A DNA stretch of 35,134 nucleotides from an uncultured Parasutterella sp. (GTDB lineage: Bacteria; Pseudomonadota; Gammaproteobacteria; Burkholderiales; Burkholderiaceae_F). Shown in pieces: positions 26,249 to 35,134 of this stretch. Location of the stretch: contig CANQMZ010000005.1 in the NCBI GenBank assembly GCA_947625105.1, positions 1-35,134 of the forward strand. The letters run 5' to 3'. Each line of letters starts with the position of its first letter. Positions within the stretch are counted from its first letter, which is position 1. The notes beneath the pieces were generated by a model. That model did not search any database, was not told the DNA's origin, and saw only the letters and a program-made list of their open reading frames with translations. A program made the translations under genes and the position numbers.

Positions 26249-27187
26249 TCAGAGAAAATAAGCTGTAATCGCACTTAACCAAAGAGGCAAGGTAATTAGG
26301 GAGAATAATGTCTGAGTGCTTGTAAGATCGGCCACAGCTACAGCATTGCCTTTCATGGCGGCTGTCATGATGTAACAGGACTGCGCCGTAGGAAGCGCGC
26401 CAAAAAGAACTAAAACAGATGCCTCAACTGAAATCAAATGACAAACTAAAACCACTCCAATGCAAATGCAAGGAACGATGATGAGCCTCTGAAAACTTCC
26501 TAAAAGCACCAAGCTTCGATAATGGTGACAATCACTAAGTTTCAAGTTAGCACCGATACATAATAGTCCCAAGGCTAAAGAAGCGTTACCCAGAGGTTTG
26601 AGTATCTCTTCAATAACAAAGGGAACATCCAAGTTGGTAAGCTTAAAAACCAGTCCTGCCAATGTTGCAACAATTAAGGGGTTGGTCGCCACAGCTTTGA
26701 CAGCTTTCGAGAGCTTTTGGCTCTGAACTGAGTCTTTATAACTTGCCGCCCTAATCAAGCCCAAGGTGGCAATCACGTTGCTGATTGGCACCCAAACCGC
26801 AATTAAAAGCGACAGCAGAGCCAATCCCTCGGCGCCCAACAGCTGGTTGCACACGGCAAACCCAATGTATGTGTTGAAACGAAAACCACAGTGGAAAATG
26901 GACCACTTAGTCCACTGATCCTCCTTGAGCAAAAAATTAACTAGCCATGCGCTTACAACGGCTGTTAGCATGGCACAGATGGAAACTAGTAAAAAGTAAC
27001 TCGCCGCTTCAAGTGATATCTTGGCCTTGACAATGGACAGAAAAATAAGCGGAGGAAAAAGAACGTAGAAGACCATCTTTTCCAAAGCTGCCCAAAAGTC
27101 ACGAGTAAATACGGAGATGCGACCGATAAGGCTTCCAAGCAAAATCAGGAGAAATTCCGGCAAAATTAAAAGAAAAGATAGCCACAT
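26249..27187 (-). CDS. AEC family transporter (auxin efflux carrier-like permease)
   Basis: An inner-membrane carrier of 312 residues with about ten hydrophobic segments arranged as two five-helix halves. GLLCIGANLKL (about 206-216) and the C-terminal stretch with LFGALPTAQSCYIMTAAMKGN are typical AEC signatures. Bacterial members move malonate, malate or other small organic acids. The substrate here cannot be assigned. It lies 44 bases after the PBP7-type gene on the same strand and 120 bases before the ATP-grasp operon. It could be co-transcribed with the former. No obvious Shine-Dalgarno precedes the ATG. Confidence 0.88.
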   Translation of the reverse strand: MWLSFLLILPEFLLILLGSLIGRISVFTRDFWAALEKMVFYVLFPPLIFLSIVKAKISLEAASYFLLVSICAMLTAVVSAWLVNFLLKEDQWTKWSIFHCGFRFNTYIGFAVCNQLLGAEGLALLSLLIAVWVPISNVIATLGLIRAASYKDSVQSQKLSKAVKAVATNPLIVATLAGLVFKLTNLDVPFVIEEILKPLGNASLALGLLCIGANLKLSDCHHYRSLVLLGSFQRLIIVPCICIGVVLVCHLISVEASVLVLFGALPTAQSCYIMTAAMKGNAVAVADLTSTQTLFSLITLPLWLSAITAYFL

Positions 27188-27231
27188 GCTCGTTTACGAA
27201 AGAGAAGCCTCATCAAACTTGCCGTAGCAAA

Positions 27232-28341
27232 CTACTCAGCTGCAGCGGTTTGAATCCTATCACTAGAGGCCAACCATCTGCGAAGCTTTTCTGCGTCTTC
27301 GTTTCTTGCTGATTTATTTGGCGAGTCAAGAAATATGATGGCAATGGAGTGACCCTTGATATTGGTCTGCATAACCATACAGTAACCTGCTGCAGTGGTT
27401 AGTCCTGTCTTTTGTAGTTCCACATCCCAAGATTGGTCTGTCACAAAACGGTTTGTATTGCCACTTGTGAGGAATCTTCTCCCCAAGTGGAATTCAGCTC
27501 TTGGCGTTGTAGACAGATCACGAATAATCTCGTATTCAGAGGCACTTGCGATAAGGTGAGAAAGATTCTCCGCCGAAGACTTGTTTCCGTTATCCAAGCC
27601 GATGGAATCGTAAAAAACAGTGTCATACATTCCGAGCAGAGCGGCTTTGGTGTTCATGTCTTTGATAAATGCTTTCTTTCCTCCGGGATATGTTCTCGCA
27701 AGGAAATGCGCCGCTCGGTTGTCTGAACTCATCAATGCAAGGTGCAAGGCTTCTTTACGAGTGATAACCATATTAGGACGAAGTTTGCTACGCGCTCTTG
27801 ATTTAACCCGATCTTCATTGGTAACCTTAAAACGCTCGCTGAGTTTGACGCCAGATTCGACAATCACCAAGGCGGTCATTAACTTTGTTACAGAAGCTAT
27901 CGGCAAAGGTTCCTCGGCATTTTTCTCGTACAGAACCTTATTAGAATCCATATCGTAGGCTAATACCGCCGTCGTCTTTAATCCAAGCGGATCATTTGAA
28001 CCCCTCAGACCCATCAACTGTGCGTAAGATGGACCGCGAACACGACGGATGCCATAACGAGATTTTCGTTGACTTGCCCTTGCAAACTTTCTGCTAGTTG
28101 AACGGGTTGACCCGCTTCGGACATGCGATTTAACTGCGATTTTTTTGTGCGACTTCTTTGCGGAACTAGACTTAATAGTTTGTTTAGATTGCTTCGATTT
28201 TTTTATTTCATTTACTGACGAAGTTTTTTTAATGACTTCAGATGTTTTAACGGAAGATTTTATTTGCTTAGCTTCAACTGGAGGAAAAATAATTAAGCTA
28301 AAACTTAAAAATAAAGAAACAAAAAATGTCCAAAGCCGCAT
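27232..28341 (-). CDS. pbpG: D-alanyl-D-alanine endopeptidase (PBP7/PbpG-like)
   Basis: A serine peptidase of the S11 family that cleaves peptidoglycan cross-links in the periplasm. The catalytic motifs are S150-V-T-K153, S206-D-N208 and K311-T-G313. From the ATG at 28341 it has 369 residues, with AAGGAAAA just before it. The in-frame start 17 codons earlier adds a charged segment that would spoil the signal peptide. A signal peptide (1-24, ending VEAK) is followed by an unusually long Lys/Ser/Arg-rich linker (about 25-102) before the catalytic domain begins near 105. The linker may bind anionic cell-wall polymers (inference). PBP7 and PBP5/6 are hard to separate. The absence of a C-terminal amphipathic anchor favours PBP7. 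Confidence 0.9.
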   Translation of the reverse strand: MRLWTFFVSLFLSFSLIIFPPVEAKQIKSSVKTSEVIKKTSSVNEIKKSKQSKQTIKSSSAKKSHKKIAVKSHVRSGSTRSTSRKFARASQRKSRYGIRRVRGPSYAQLMGLRGSNDPLGLKTTAVLAYDMDSNKVLYEKNAEEPLPIASVTKLMTALVIVESGVKLSERFKVTNEDRVKSRARSKLRPNMVITRKEALHLALMSSDNRAAHFLARTYPGGKKAFIKDMNTKAALLGMYDTVFYDSIGLDNGNKSSAENLSHLIASASEYEIIRDLSTTPRAEFHLGRRFLTSGNTNRFVTDQSWDVELQKTGLTTAAGYCMVMQTNIKGHSIAIIFLDSPNKSARNEDAEKLRRWLASSDRIQTAAAE

Positions 28342-28382
28342 TTGTTTTTCCTTCCGATAACCCGAACACCGCAACAGGTCGT

Positions 28383-28412
28383 ATTTTGCCAATAAATCAA
28401 CTGTTATGACAA
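28383..28412 (-). promoter_or_regulatory. Possible promoter for the PBP7-type gene
   Basis: On the minus strand TTGTCA (complement of 28407-28412, 5/6) is followed after 18 bases by CAAAAT (complement of 28383-28388, 4/6). It lies about 40 bases before the ATG. The surrounding hrpA-pbpG gap is very AT-rich and could contain others. Confidence 0.35.
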
Positions 28413-28483
28413 AATATTTAATAGGAAAAACCGATTATTTAAAACAAATAAGGGAAATTACTTAATATTTTTAAATATTTTAA

Positions 28484-31400
28484 TTAATAGTTTTTAATTT
28501 TTTGTGCTTTTATCACTTCCCACATTTTAATTAATCTTTTTACACTTACCGGAACCGGAGTTCTCAGTTCTTGTGCAAACAGTGAAACTCTCAGTTCTTC
28601 CAGCAGGTAGCCGAATTCGGAAAGTTTTGGATCTGGCACACCTCTTCTTAAAACCAACTCCCGTTTATAAGGGATCTCAAGTTGATGAATTTGCTCCATC
28701 CTTTCTTTGTCTCGCCGAGGATCATTACGCAACCGATCCAACCTCATTTGAATGGCTTTTAAATAACGAGGGTAATTTTTTAATCGGTCTGTTTGCAAAG
28801 TAACGAACGATTTAGCAAATAAACCTTCTAGCTGATCCTCAATATCCTCTCGGACATCTTCATAGCCCTTCAAAGCGTTTAACTTTTGGATGGCGGTTGC
28901 CACTTCAGAAATGATTTGACTCAAAAGACGAACTAACTCCATGGCAAGGAGGTTTAACTTCTCTTTGACTTCACGAACTTTGAGGTTAAAGCTTTCTTCG
29001 TTGTTGGGGATCGTATCTGGATAAGCGATTGATGCGATGATCGCATTGACCACTTCGTTTTTGAGCTCCTCAAATGATGGGAATGCTCCTTTGATGATCG
29101 GCAAAGAAGAAGCTTGGATCTGAACACCCTGTAAAGACTTCAAATTCTTGTCTAGGTACTTGAGTTGCTCCTTAAGTTCCAGTCTAATAAGTCTTGTGAG
29201 TCCCTTTTTATGGACTTTCAGAGCTTGGTCAGGATCATCAAAAACTTCCAAAGAGCAGTATTCTCCCTTGTCAACTAGAGCTGGATGCCCGATTAAAGAG
29301 AGTCCTTTACGTTTAATTTCCATGACATCGGGCAGTTCTCCAAAATTCCACTCGGTGATCTCCTCGGCCAGTTCTTCTGCGACATGGGTATCTTTTTCGG
29401 CAATGCTCTTAAATTTCTCTCTTGCCTGCACGCCGAGCTCGCTACGTAGCTGAGGAAGACTTCTTGACATGGCAAGTTGTCTGCCATGCTCATCAACCAC
29501 CTTGTAATTCATACTTAGGTGAGGCGGTAACTGCTCAAATTTAAAGTCTTCCTTTTTTATGTCAATCCTAAATTGTTCTCTGGCGGTATCTATGATCTTA
29601 TCAACTAGGCTTCCCGATGGTCTTTCATGAGTCAAAGCAAAATCTTTTGCCCATTCAGGCAACGGTACAAAATGTCTACGGAATCTTTGCGGAAGGCTCT
29701 TCAATAGCAGGTGAACTTTTTCTTTAAGCATTCCTGGAACAAGCCAATCAATAGGCTCTTCATCAACTTGGTTCAAGGCAAATAAAGGAACTGTCAACGT
29801 AACACCATCTCGTGGTGAGCCCGGATCAAAGTTGTAGGTAAGCGCCATAGGCACTCCCGCTATTTCCAGCTTCTTTGGAAAGTACTCAATGGTAATACCA
29901 CTTGCGTCATGCCTCATTAAATCTTCTTTTCTGAGATAAAGCGACTTTGCCTGATCATCTTGAGTTTTTAACCACGCCTGTAGAGTACGAACATTGACAA
30001 CATCAGCAGGAATCCTTTTATCGTAGAATTCAAAAATAGATTCTTCATCAACGAGCACATCCGGTCGTCGTGACTTGTGCTCCATCTCCCTTATCTCACG
30101 AATCAACCTTTGGTTATGAACCCAAAAAGATGCCTTTATTTCAAGTTGCTCCTCAACCAGCCCCTGGCGAATAAAGATTTCTCGGGCAAGATTTGGGTCT
30201 TTTTTTGAGAAATCCACCCTCCTTTGGGAATAGACAGGAACACCATACAAGGTGGCCTTCTCATAGGCAACCACATAACCTACTGTTTTTTCCCAATGGG
30301 GTTCAGACCAACTTTTCTTCAAAAGGTGGGCACCTGTTTTTTCTATCCACTCAGGCTCAACATTGCCAAGGGTGCGAGCAAAGAGCCGACTAGTTTCCAC
30401 AATTTCAGCCGCCACTACCCACGAGGAACTCTTTTTGGATAAGGAAGATCCCGGCCAAGGCCAAAAGCGTATGCCTCGAGCACCTAGGTAGGGAGCCGTA
30501 CGGTAATCTCCCTGACCGTCTTTCAGCCCCACATTGCTGAGCAGACCTGCAAGAAGCGCTGCATGGAGCTGCTCGTAAGTAGCCGGCACGGTGTTAATCC
30601 TCCAACCGAGTTCTTGGACGAGCTCCTTCAGCTGTTTGTAGACATCGCGCCACTCCCTGAGGCGTTTTACCGATAAAAAGTTTTGCTTAAATTTTTGTTC
30701 CAAAAGGCGATTGCTTTGCTTATTTGCATTGGCCTCTTGCATCCAGTTCCACAACTTCATCCAAGAAAGAAAATCGCTTTTTTCTTCGGCAAATTTTTTA
30801 TGAGCCTGATCAGCCTGCTCCTGTGCTTCTAAGGGTCTTTCTCTCGGGTCTTGAATGCTCATTGCCGCAGTGATCACCAATGCCTCGGCAAGCGCTTGAT
30901 TCTCGTTTGCCGCCTGTAGCATTCGAGAGAGTCTTACGTCTAGAGGAAGGTGCGCAAGCTGTTTACCAACAGCGGTCAAATCTCCTCCCCTTGAACTAAC
31001 CGCATTGAGTTCCACAAGCAAATCGTACCCATCCGAGATAGCCCGAGGAGGCGGTGATTCAACAAATGGGAATTCCCTCACATCGGATAAGCGCAAAGAC
31101 TTCATCCTCAAAATAACCGTGGCCAGAGAACTTCTCAAAATCTCCGGATCCGTATACTGATCACGGTTTTCAAAATCCTCTTCATCATAAAGTCGAATAC
31201 AAATGCCATTGGCGACTCGACCACAACGACCTGCTCTCTGCTTAGCAGCAGCTTGGCTGATTTTCTCTATTTGGAGCTGCTCGACCTTATTTCTGTAGGA
31301 ATACCTTTTCACCCTTGCAAGCCCCGTGTCAACAACATAACGGATACCCGGCACCGTCAAAGATGTTTCAGCAATGTTGGTTGCAAGCACGATCCTGCGA

Positions 31401-32563
31401 TGAGCCGATTTGTGAAAAATCTTATCCTGCTCCTCCATACTCAGGCGGGAGAAAAGTGGCAAAACTTCTATGCCTTTCTGGCTCAAAAAACTCAAAGCAT
31501 CTGAGGATTCCCGAATTTCCCGTTCGCCAGGCAAAAAGACGAGGATATCTCCAGGTCCCTCACGCATAAGCTCTTCACAGGCATCAACGATGGCCTGCAT
31601 CATTGTGCGGTCATCATTTTCCTCTTCATCAAGGATTGGCCGGTATCGGATCTGTACGGGATAGAGGCGACCACTTACATTGATCACAGGCACCGGTTTT
31701 TTATTGACCGACTCAAAGTGCTTGGCAAACCGAGCCGAATCAATGGTGGCAGAGGTAATGATGAGCTTCAGATCCGGACGCTTAGGCAATATCTGCTTTA
31801 AGTAACCAAGGAGAAAATCAATGTTGAGGCTTCTTTCGTGAGCTTCGTCAATAATGATTGTGTCGTAGGCTTTAAGTAGCGGGTCGTGCTGAGTCTCGTT
31901 AAGCAAAATGCCGTCAGTCATCAACTTGACTGATGCCCCCTTTTGCATCTCATCCTTGAAGCGGATCTGGTATCCGACCACCTCTCCGACCTTTGTATCC
32001 ATTTCTTCGGAGATTCTCTTAGCGATGGAAGTTGCGGCAATACGTCTAGGCTGCGTGTGACCAATCAACTGTTTTTGACCCCGACCGAGTTGAAGAACGA
32101 TTTTGGGTAGCTGAGTCGTCTTTCCCGAACCTGTCTCACCTGAGACAATCACTACTTGGTTTTCTTCAATGGCTTTTGAGATATCTGAGACTTTGGCTCC
32201 CACTGGTAAAGAGTCCACCACCTGAAATTTTGGCGGAGTGTTTCTCACCACATCGGCATCTTCAACCTTTAGAGGATTGTTCTGGTTCAATTTATGCGGC
32301 TTATCAACCTTGACTAAAGTCTCAGTGTCTAGATGTTTTGTTTTTTCCTTTCTCAGATGAATCGTCCTTCGAAGGATTTTAGATGAGGTTTCTTGTGCTT
32401 TATCCTGCTGAAGAACCCGGAACTCTTTCGCTTCTTTTTCTATTTTGGGAAAAACGGCTTTCCTTTTTTTATTTTTTGGGGACACGACTCGTTCCCGTGC
32501 AGGAGGATTGCTCTCTTTTGCCTGCATCAGCTTTTCCCGCAAATCTTTGAGACTGTCTGCCAT
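28484..32563 (-). CDS. hrpA: ATP-dependent RNA helicase HrpA
   Basis: A DEAH-box helicase of 1359 residues (E. coli about 1300). HrpA-type enzymes have been linked to mRNA processing and to rescue of stalled ribosomes. The Walker A GETGSGKT is at 142-149, DEAH at 239-242, and ITSAT near 268. QRAGRCGR is motif VI. The helicase-associated domains and a long C-terminal DUF3418 region (about 780-1350) follow, as in E. coli. The first 110 residues form a Lys/Arg/Glu-rich extension about 45 residues longer than in E. coli. No clear ribosome-binding site precedes the ATG at 32563. It is divergent from argA across 177 bases. Confidence 0.97.
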   Translation of the reverse strand: MADSLKDLREKLMQAKESNPPARERVVSPKNKKRKAVFPKIEKEAKEFRVLQQDKAQETSSKILRRTIHLRKEKTKHLDTETLVKVDKPHKLNQNNPLKVEDADVVRNTPPKFQVVDSLPVGAKVSDISKAIEENQVVIVSGETGSGKTTQLPKIVLQLGRGQKQLIGHTQPRRIAATSIAKRISEEMDTKVGEVVGYQIRFKDEMQKGASVKLMTDGILLNETQHDPLLKAYDTIIIDEAHERSLNIDFLLGYLKQILPKRPDLKLIITSATIDSARFAKHFESVNKKPVPVINVSGRLYPVQIRYRPILDEEENDDRTMMQAIVDACEELMREGPGDILVFLPGEREIRESSDALSFLSQKGIEVLPLFSRLSMEEQDKIFHKSAHRRIVLATNIAETSLTVPGIRYVVDTGLARVKRYSYRNKVEQLQIEKISQAAAKQRAGRCGRVANGICIRLYDEEDFENRDQYTDPEILRSSLATVILRMKSLRLSDVREFPFVESPPPRAISDGYDLLVELNAVSSRGGDLTAVGKQLAHLPLDVRLSRMLQAANENQALAEALVITAAMSIQDPRERPLEAQEQADQAHKKFAEEKSDFLSWMKLWNWMQEANANKQSNRLLEQKFKQNFLSVKRLREWRDVYKQLKELVQELGWRINTVPATYEQLHAALLAGLLSNVGLKDGQGDYRTAPYLGARGIRFWPWPGSSLSKKSSSWVVAAEIVETSRLFARTLGNVEPEWIEKTGAHLLKKSWSEPHWEKTVGYVVAYEKATLYGVPVYSQRRVDFSKKDPNLAREIFIRQGLVEEQLEIKASFWVHNQRLIREIREMEHKSRRPDVLVDEESIFEFYDKRIPADVVNVRTLQAWLKTQDDQAKSLYLRKEDLMRHDASGITIEYFPKKLEIAGVPMALTYNFDPGSPRDGVTLTVPLFALNQVDEEPIDWLVPGMLKEKVHLLLKSLPQRFRRHFVPLPEWAKDFALTHERPSGSLVDKIIDTAREQFRIDIKKEDFKFEQLPPHLSMNYKVVDEHGRQLAMSRSLPQLRSELGVQAREKFKSIAEKDTHVAEELAEEITEWNFGELPDVMEIKRKGLSLIGHPALVDKGEYCSLEVFDDPDQALKVHKKGLTRLIRLELKEQLKYLDKNLKSLQGVQIQASSLPIIKGAFPSFEELKNEVVNAIIASIAYPDTIPNNEESFNLKVREVKEKLNLLAMELVRLLSQIISEVATAIQKLNALKGYEDVREDIEDQLEGLFAKSFVTLQTDRLKNYPRYLKAIQMRLDRLRNDPRRDKERMEQIHQLEIPYKRELVLRRGVPDPKLSEFGYLLEELRVSLFAQELRTPVPVSVKRLIKMWEVIKAQKIKNY

Positions 32564-32677
32564 TACAAAAAAATTTGAACCAGTTCTAAAAGTCTTACCT
32601 ACTGTGTGACCAATTAAGTCGCATTGGGGAAAGGAATATTAACAGCCTGCACCTCAATTGAATACAAATTCACTTTC

Positions 32678-32705
32678 TTTCCAATTAAACTTGTCTATCT
32701 ATAAT
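32678..32705 (+). promoter_or_regulatory. argA: Possible sigma-70 promoter for argA
   Basis: A perfect TATAAT at 32700-32705 is preceded after 16 bases by TTTCCA (32678-32683, 4/6). The predicted start is about 30 bases before the argA ATG. I did not find a convincing ArgR box. Confidence 0.5.
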
Positions 32706-32740
32706 CAAATAAACAAGAGTTATCGTTTGAGGCAAACAAA

Positions 32741-34087
32741 ATGGAAGAGCCCCAAGTCAAGGATGAAGTTACAGAAGATTCAGAATCATTGAGCTCTTGG
32801 GTGAGTTGGCTTAGAAGCGTCGCGCCTTACATGCATGCCATTGGCGGTCAAACCATCGTCATTGCCGTTGCCGGTGAAATGCTTGCCCAAGGAAAACTGA
32901 ACAGTTTTATTCATGACGTAAGCATCATATCGGCCATGGGCACTCGCATCGTATTGGTCTATGGCGTCAGGCCCCAGGTGGAAGCCTTGATGAATCTCAA
33001 AGATATTGCTCCTGTCTATGTCGATGGAGTTCGTGTCACCGACCCTGAGGCGATGTCCTGCGTCAAAGAGGCTGCCGGAGAGGTCAGACTTGATATTGAG
33101 GCATCTTTTTCCCAGGGCTTACCCAATACACCGATGGCTCACAGCCACTGCCGTGTGATTAGTGGCAACTTCGTCACTGCCAGACCGCTTGGAATCATCG
33201 ATGGTACAGATTTCCAACTCACCGGAATTGTTCGTAAAGTCGATGCAGAAGCTATGAGACGGGAGCTTGACAACCACAACATCCTTCTGATCTCACCACT
33301 TGGGTTTTCTCCTACTGGGGAAGCCTTTAATCTCACGATGGAAGATGTCGCCTCTTCAATAGCGGGCGCTCTAAAGGCTCAAAAGCTTGTACTCCTAACC
33401 AATGTTGACGGCGTCAGGCGTTTTGATGAAGTGGTTTCAGAATTGACCACGGAACAAGCCGAGGAATTTATCGAAAAGGAACTCGTTGACGAGGAAGACC
33501 GTTACAACTTGGGCTATGCCATAAAGGCCTTAAAGCAAGGAGTCGAAAGGGTTCACATTATTCCTTACTCCTTAGACGGGGGAATACTTGCAGAACTCTT
33601 TACGCATGATGGCGTTGGCACCATGCTTACCGAAGAAAACCTGGAGTCACTAAGGCAGGCGACCATTGACGACGTTTCCGGTCTTATTAAGCTGCTGGAG
33701 CCGTTGGAAAAAGACGGTACTCTTGTCAAGAGACCGAGAGAAAAACTTGAACAAGACATAGGGCACTTCATTGTGCTTGAGCATGATGGAATTATTTATG
33801 GCAGTGCCGCTCTCTACAGTTTCCCCTCTGAAAAAGTGGGCGAAATGGCCGCTTTAACGGTCCACCCTGATTACCAAGGCTTTGGAGACGGTGAAAGACT
33901 ATTCCATCAAATCGAAAAAATGGCAAGAAAGGCGGGGCTTACCAAACTTTTTGTTTTGACCACCCGCACTGCCCACTGGTTCCTTAAGAGAGGATTCAGG
34001 GCGGCAACTTTGGACGATTTGCCAATTGAAAAAAGAAACTTCTATAACTGGCAGCGTCGTTCACAAATTTTTATAAAAGACCTATAG
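32741..34087 (+). CDS. argA: Amino-acid N-acetyltransferase (N-acetylglutamate synthase)
   Basis: Catalyses the first step of arginine synthesis, glutamate plus acetyl-CoA to N-acetylglutamate. At 448 residues it has the ArgA two-domain form. The amino-acid-kinase-like domain (about 30-290) carries LVYGVRPQVEALM and the allosteric arginine site of the family. A C-terminal GNAT domain (about 300-448) contains MAALTVHPDYQGFGDGERLF with a variant Q-x-x-G acetyl-CoA loop. A GAGG ribosome-binding site precedes the ATG, and a TATAAT promoter is close by. Feedback inhibition by arginine is the family norm. The Fe(2+)-trafficking gene follows 39 bases later on the same strand. Confidence 0.96.
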   Translation: MEEPQVKDEVTEDSESLSSWVSWLRSVAPYMHAIGGQTIVIAVAGEMLAQGKLNSFIHDVSIISAMGTRIVLVYGVRPQVEALMNLKDIAPVYVDGVRVTDPEAMSCVKEAAGEVRLDIEASFSQGLPNTPMAHSHCRVISGNFVTARPLGIIDGTDFQLTGIVRKVDAEAMRRELDNHNILLISPLGFSPTGEAFNLTMEDVASSIAGALKAQKLVLLTNVDGVRRFDEVVSELTTEQAEEFIEKELVDEEDRYNLGYAIKALKQGVERVHIIPYSLDGGILAELFTHDGVGTMLTEENLESLRQATIDDVSGLIKLLEPLEKDGTLVKRPREKLEQDIGHFIVLEHDGIIYGSAALYSFPSEKVGEMAALTVHPDYQGFGDGERLFHQIEKMARKAGLTKLFVLTTRTAHWFLKRGFRAATLDDLPIEKRNFYNWQRRSQIFIKDL

Positions 34088-34126
34088 ACTGTTAGGGACA
34101 ATGTTAGAAATTTTAGGAGAAAAACA

Positions 34127-34399
34127 ATGGCACGAATGGTTAAGTGCGTAAAACTCGGACGTGAAGCGGAAGGTTTGGATCTCCCTCCTCTGCCTGGTCC
34201 CTTGGGTATGAGGATCTATCAGAATGTCTCCAAAGAAGCTTGGGAACAGTGGAAGAGGCTCCAAACTATGCTCGTCAACGAAAATCGCCTTTCAATGGCT
34301 GACCCGCGTGCGAGAAAATGGCTGATGGAACAAATCGAGAACCACTTCTTCGGCAGTGGTGTTGAACACCCTGAAGGATACGTAGAACCCGAGAAGTAA
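34127..34399 (+). CDS. Probable Fe(2+)-trafficking protein (YggX family)
   Basis: A 90-residue cytoplasmic protein of the YggX family, implicated in iron handling and protection of iron-sulfur clusters against oxidants. Family features are [18 protein letters not shown] at the N-terminus with the conserved Cys7, then [12 protein letters not shown] (about 20-31). The stretch [15 protein letters not shown] (about 62-76) is also typical. A strong AGGAGA ribosome-binding site precedes the ATG. It probably shares the argA transcript and is closed by a terminator. The pairing with argA looks like chance neighbourhood rather than a shared pathway. Confidence 0.96.
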   Translation: MARMVKCVKLGREAEGLDLPPLPGPLGMRIYQNVSKEAWEQWKRLQTMLVNENRLSMADPRARKWLMEQIENHFFGSGVEHPEGYVEPEK

Positions 34400-34413
34400 A
34401 GCCTTTCTAAACC

Positions 34414-34443
34414 AAAGCCCCGCCAGGACCTGCGGGGCTTTTT
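34414..34443 (+). terminator. Rho-independent terminator after the Fe(2+)-trafficking gene
   Basis: AAAGCCCCGC (34414-34423) and GCGGGGCTTT (34432-34441) form a perfect 10-bp stem around an 8-base loop with a trailing T run. It probably also serves the convergent small gene downstream. Confidence 0.9.
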
Positions 34444-34462
34444 GATTGCGGGTAAACAAATC

Positions 34463-34663
34463 TTACTTTGTTTTAGCTGGTGTCTGTGCCGTTGGGGCTG
34501 CCGGAGTGGCAGGTGCCGGTGCTTTGGTCGTCATCTCCTTATTTTCTCCAGCTTTCGGTGGAGTCTTTGTATCCACATCACCGCTTCTGACAAAGAACAT
34601 ATAAATGACAGCAATCACCACAAGAATGATGAACCACTTTGCTACGCCTCTGAAGAATCCCAT
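34463..34663 (-). CDS. Small single-pass membrane protein with Pro/Ala/Thr-rich tail
   Basis: A 66-residue protein I do not recognise. One membrane segment (about 9-25, WFIILVVIAVIYMFFV) follows a short basic N-terminus. The remaining 40 residues are hydrophilic and rich in Pro, Ala, Thr and Lys, likely a flexible periplasmic or cytoplasmic tail. A strong ribosome-binding site, AGGAGGGAGA, sits just before the ATG, which makes it a convincing gene despite its size. It is convergent with the Fe(2+)-trafficking gene and lies downstream of another tiny membrane-protein gene on the same strand, with a 148-base gap. No function is assigned. Confidence 0.75.
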   Translation of the reverse strand: MGFFRGVAKWFIILVVIAVIYMFFVRSGDVDTKTPPKAGENKEMTTKAPAPATPAAPTAQTPAKTK

Positions 34664-34811
34664 TTCTCCCTCCTCAAATCCAACAGGTTACAGGGCTTAA
34701 TAAGTTGACTCGCAACTTCCCTCAACCATTAATGAGTCCATTGTAGATTCGAGGTTTTTTACTGGTTGCCAGAGCTGCCCAAAATAGCCTATACGGGAAC
34801 AATCAGATTCC

Positions 34812-34982
34812 CTATTTAGGGCTTGCTGAATTTTTTACGGCGTTCCGAATAAGCATTCTTTTACGATACTTGCCACCAAGTGTTTTAACGAGCCAAGCTA
34901 AGAAGAGAATTAAAATCGATAGACCATAAGTCGGGATGGCCAAGATAACGCAAATGACAGCGAAAGTCAGTTCCTTTTTCAT
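34812..34982 (-). CDS. Very small membrane protein (56 residues)
   Basis: A short open frame on the minus strand. It starts MKKELTFAVICVILAIP, has one long or two close hydrophobic stretches (about 5-32), and ends in a basic tail with KYRKRMLIRNAVK (about 39-50). A GGAG ribosome-binding site lies 6 bases before the ATG, which is the main evidence beyond the reading frame. It ends at a TAG within the palindrome CCCTA-TT-TAGGG. I do not recognise it and assign no function. It is the last gene I can support. 34983-35134 holds only non-coding sequence and perhaps its promoter. Confidence 0.55.
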   Translation of the reverse strand: MKKELTFAVICVILAIPTYGLSILILFLAWLVKTLGGKYRKRMLIRNAVKNSASPK

Positions 34983-35134
34983 GGCTGACTCCGGAAGAAG
35001 TAAACCTCATGTAATGTTACCTTAAACGGGTATGGAAAACCTGCCACACCAAAAGAAGGTTCTTCAGGAAATACCGGGAAGGGAGGTAAAAACCCTAACA
35101 AAAAAAAGGGATTAACAAGAAGTTACAAACGAAA

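Noticed and set aside
28464..28483. AT-rich inverted repeat AATATTT-TT-AAATATT-like after hrpA as a terminator
   Set aside because: The stem has no G-C pairs and no defined T tail, so it is probably just low-complexity AT sequence.

Overview
The window looks like chromosomal DNA of a Gram-negative betaproteobacterium of the order Burkholderiales. A Sutterellaceae-type gut lineage (Sutterella, Parasutterella, Turicimonas) is my best guess, but this is inference. Lipid A and KDO genes (lpxK, kdsB) show an outer membrane. The tctCBA uptake cassette with a Bug-type receptor, an FNR-type regulator beside oxygen-independent hemN, and a fused N-acetylglutamate synthase fit a micro-aerobic or anaerobic betaproteobacterium. 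Coding density is high, and no stretch over 300 bases lacks a gene. I saw no tRNA, rRNA, CRISPR array, insertion sequence or phage gene.

Layout. 1-212 is a very AT-rich leader. 213-2219 is an overlapping lpxK / Trm112-like / kdsB cluster, followed by adk and galE, each closed by a hairpin terminator. 4076-8256 (minus strand) holds alaS and hemN, with fnr divergent from hemN. 9306-12337 is tctC-tctB-tctA for solute uptake. 12422-14494 is glnS, with a large internal insertion. 14562-16240 (minus) holds a DUF362 protein and a thioredoxin-fold lipoprotein. 16415-20856 (plus) holds a DUF3597 protein, a small membrane protein and a giant SbcC/Rad50-like coiled-coil protein. 20853-26128 (minus) is a tightly packed six-gene operon. 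26249-32563 (minus) holds an AEC permease, a PBP7-type endopeptidase and hrpA. 32741-34399 (plus) holds argA and an Fe(2+)-trafficking protein. The window ends with two tiny membrane-protein genes on the minus strand.

Two regions stand out. (1) The minus-strand operon runs in transcription order: circularly permuted ATP-grasp, alpha-E protein, transglutaminase-like protease, aspartoacylase/AstE-like zinc hydrolase, a second AstE-like protein, and a YigZ/IMPACT protein. The first three form a known genomic association proposed to make or process peptide-like products. The paired AstE-like proteins are less familiar to me in that setting, and the second has lost its metal-binding histidines. 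(2) The SbcC-like protein keeps the zinc hook and long coiled coils, but every ABC-ATPase motif I can align is degraded. It is preceded 9 bases upstream by a small membrane-protein gene and has no sbcD beside it. A further oddity is the roughly 98-residue insertion in GlnRS, just before the conserved segment leading to its MSKRK loop.
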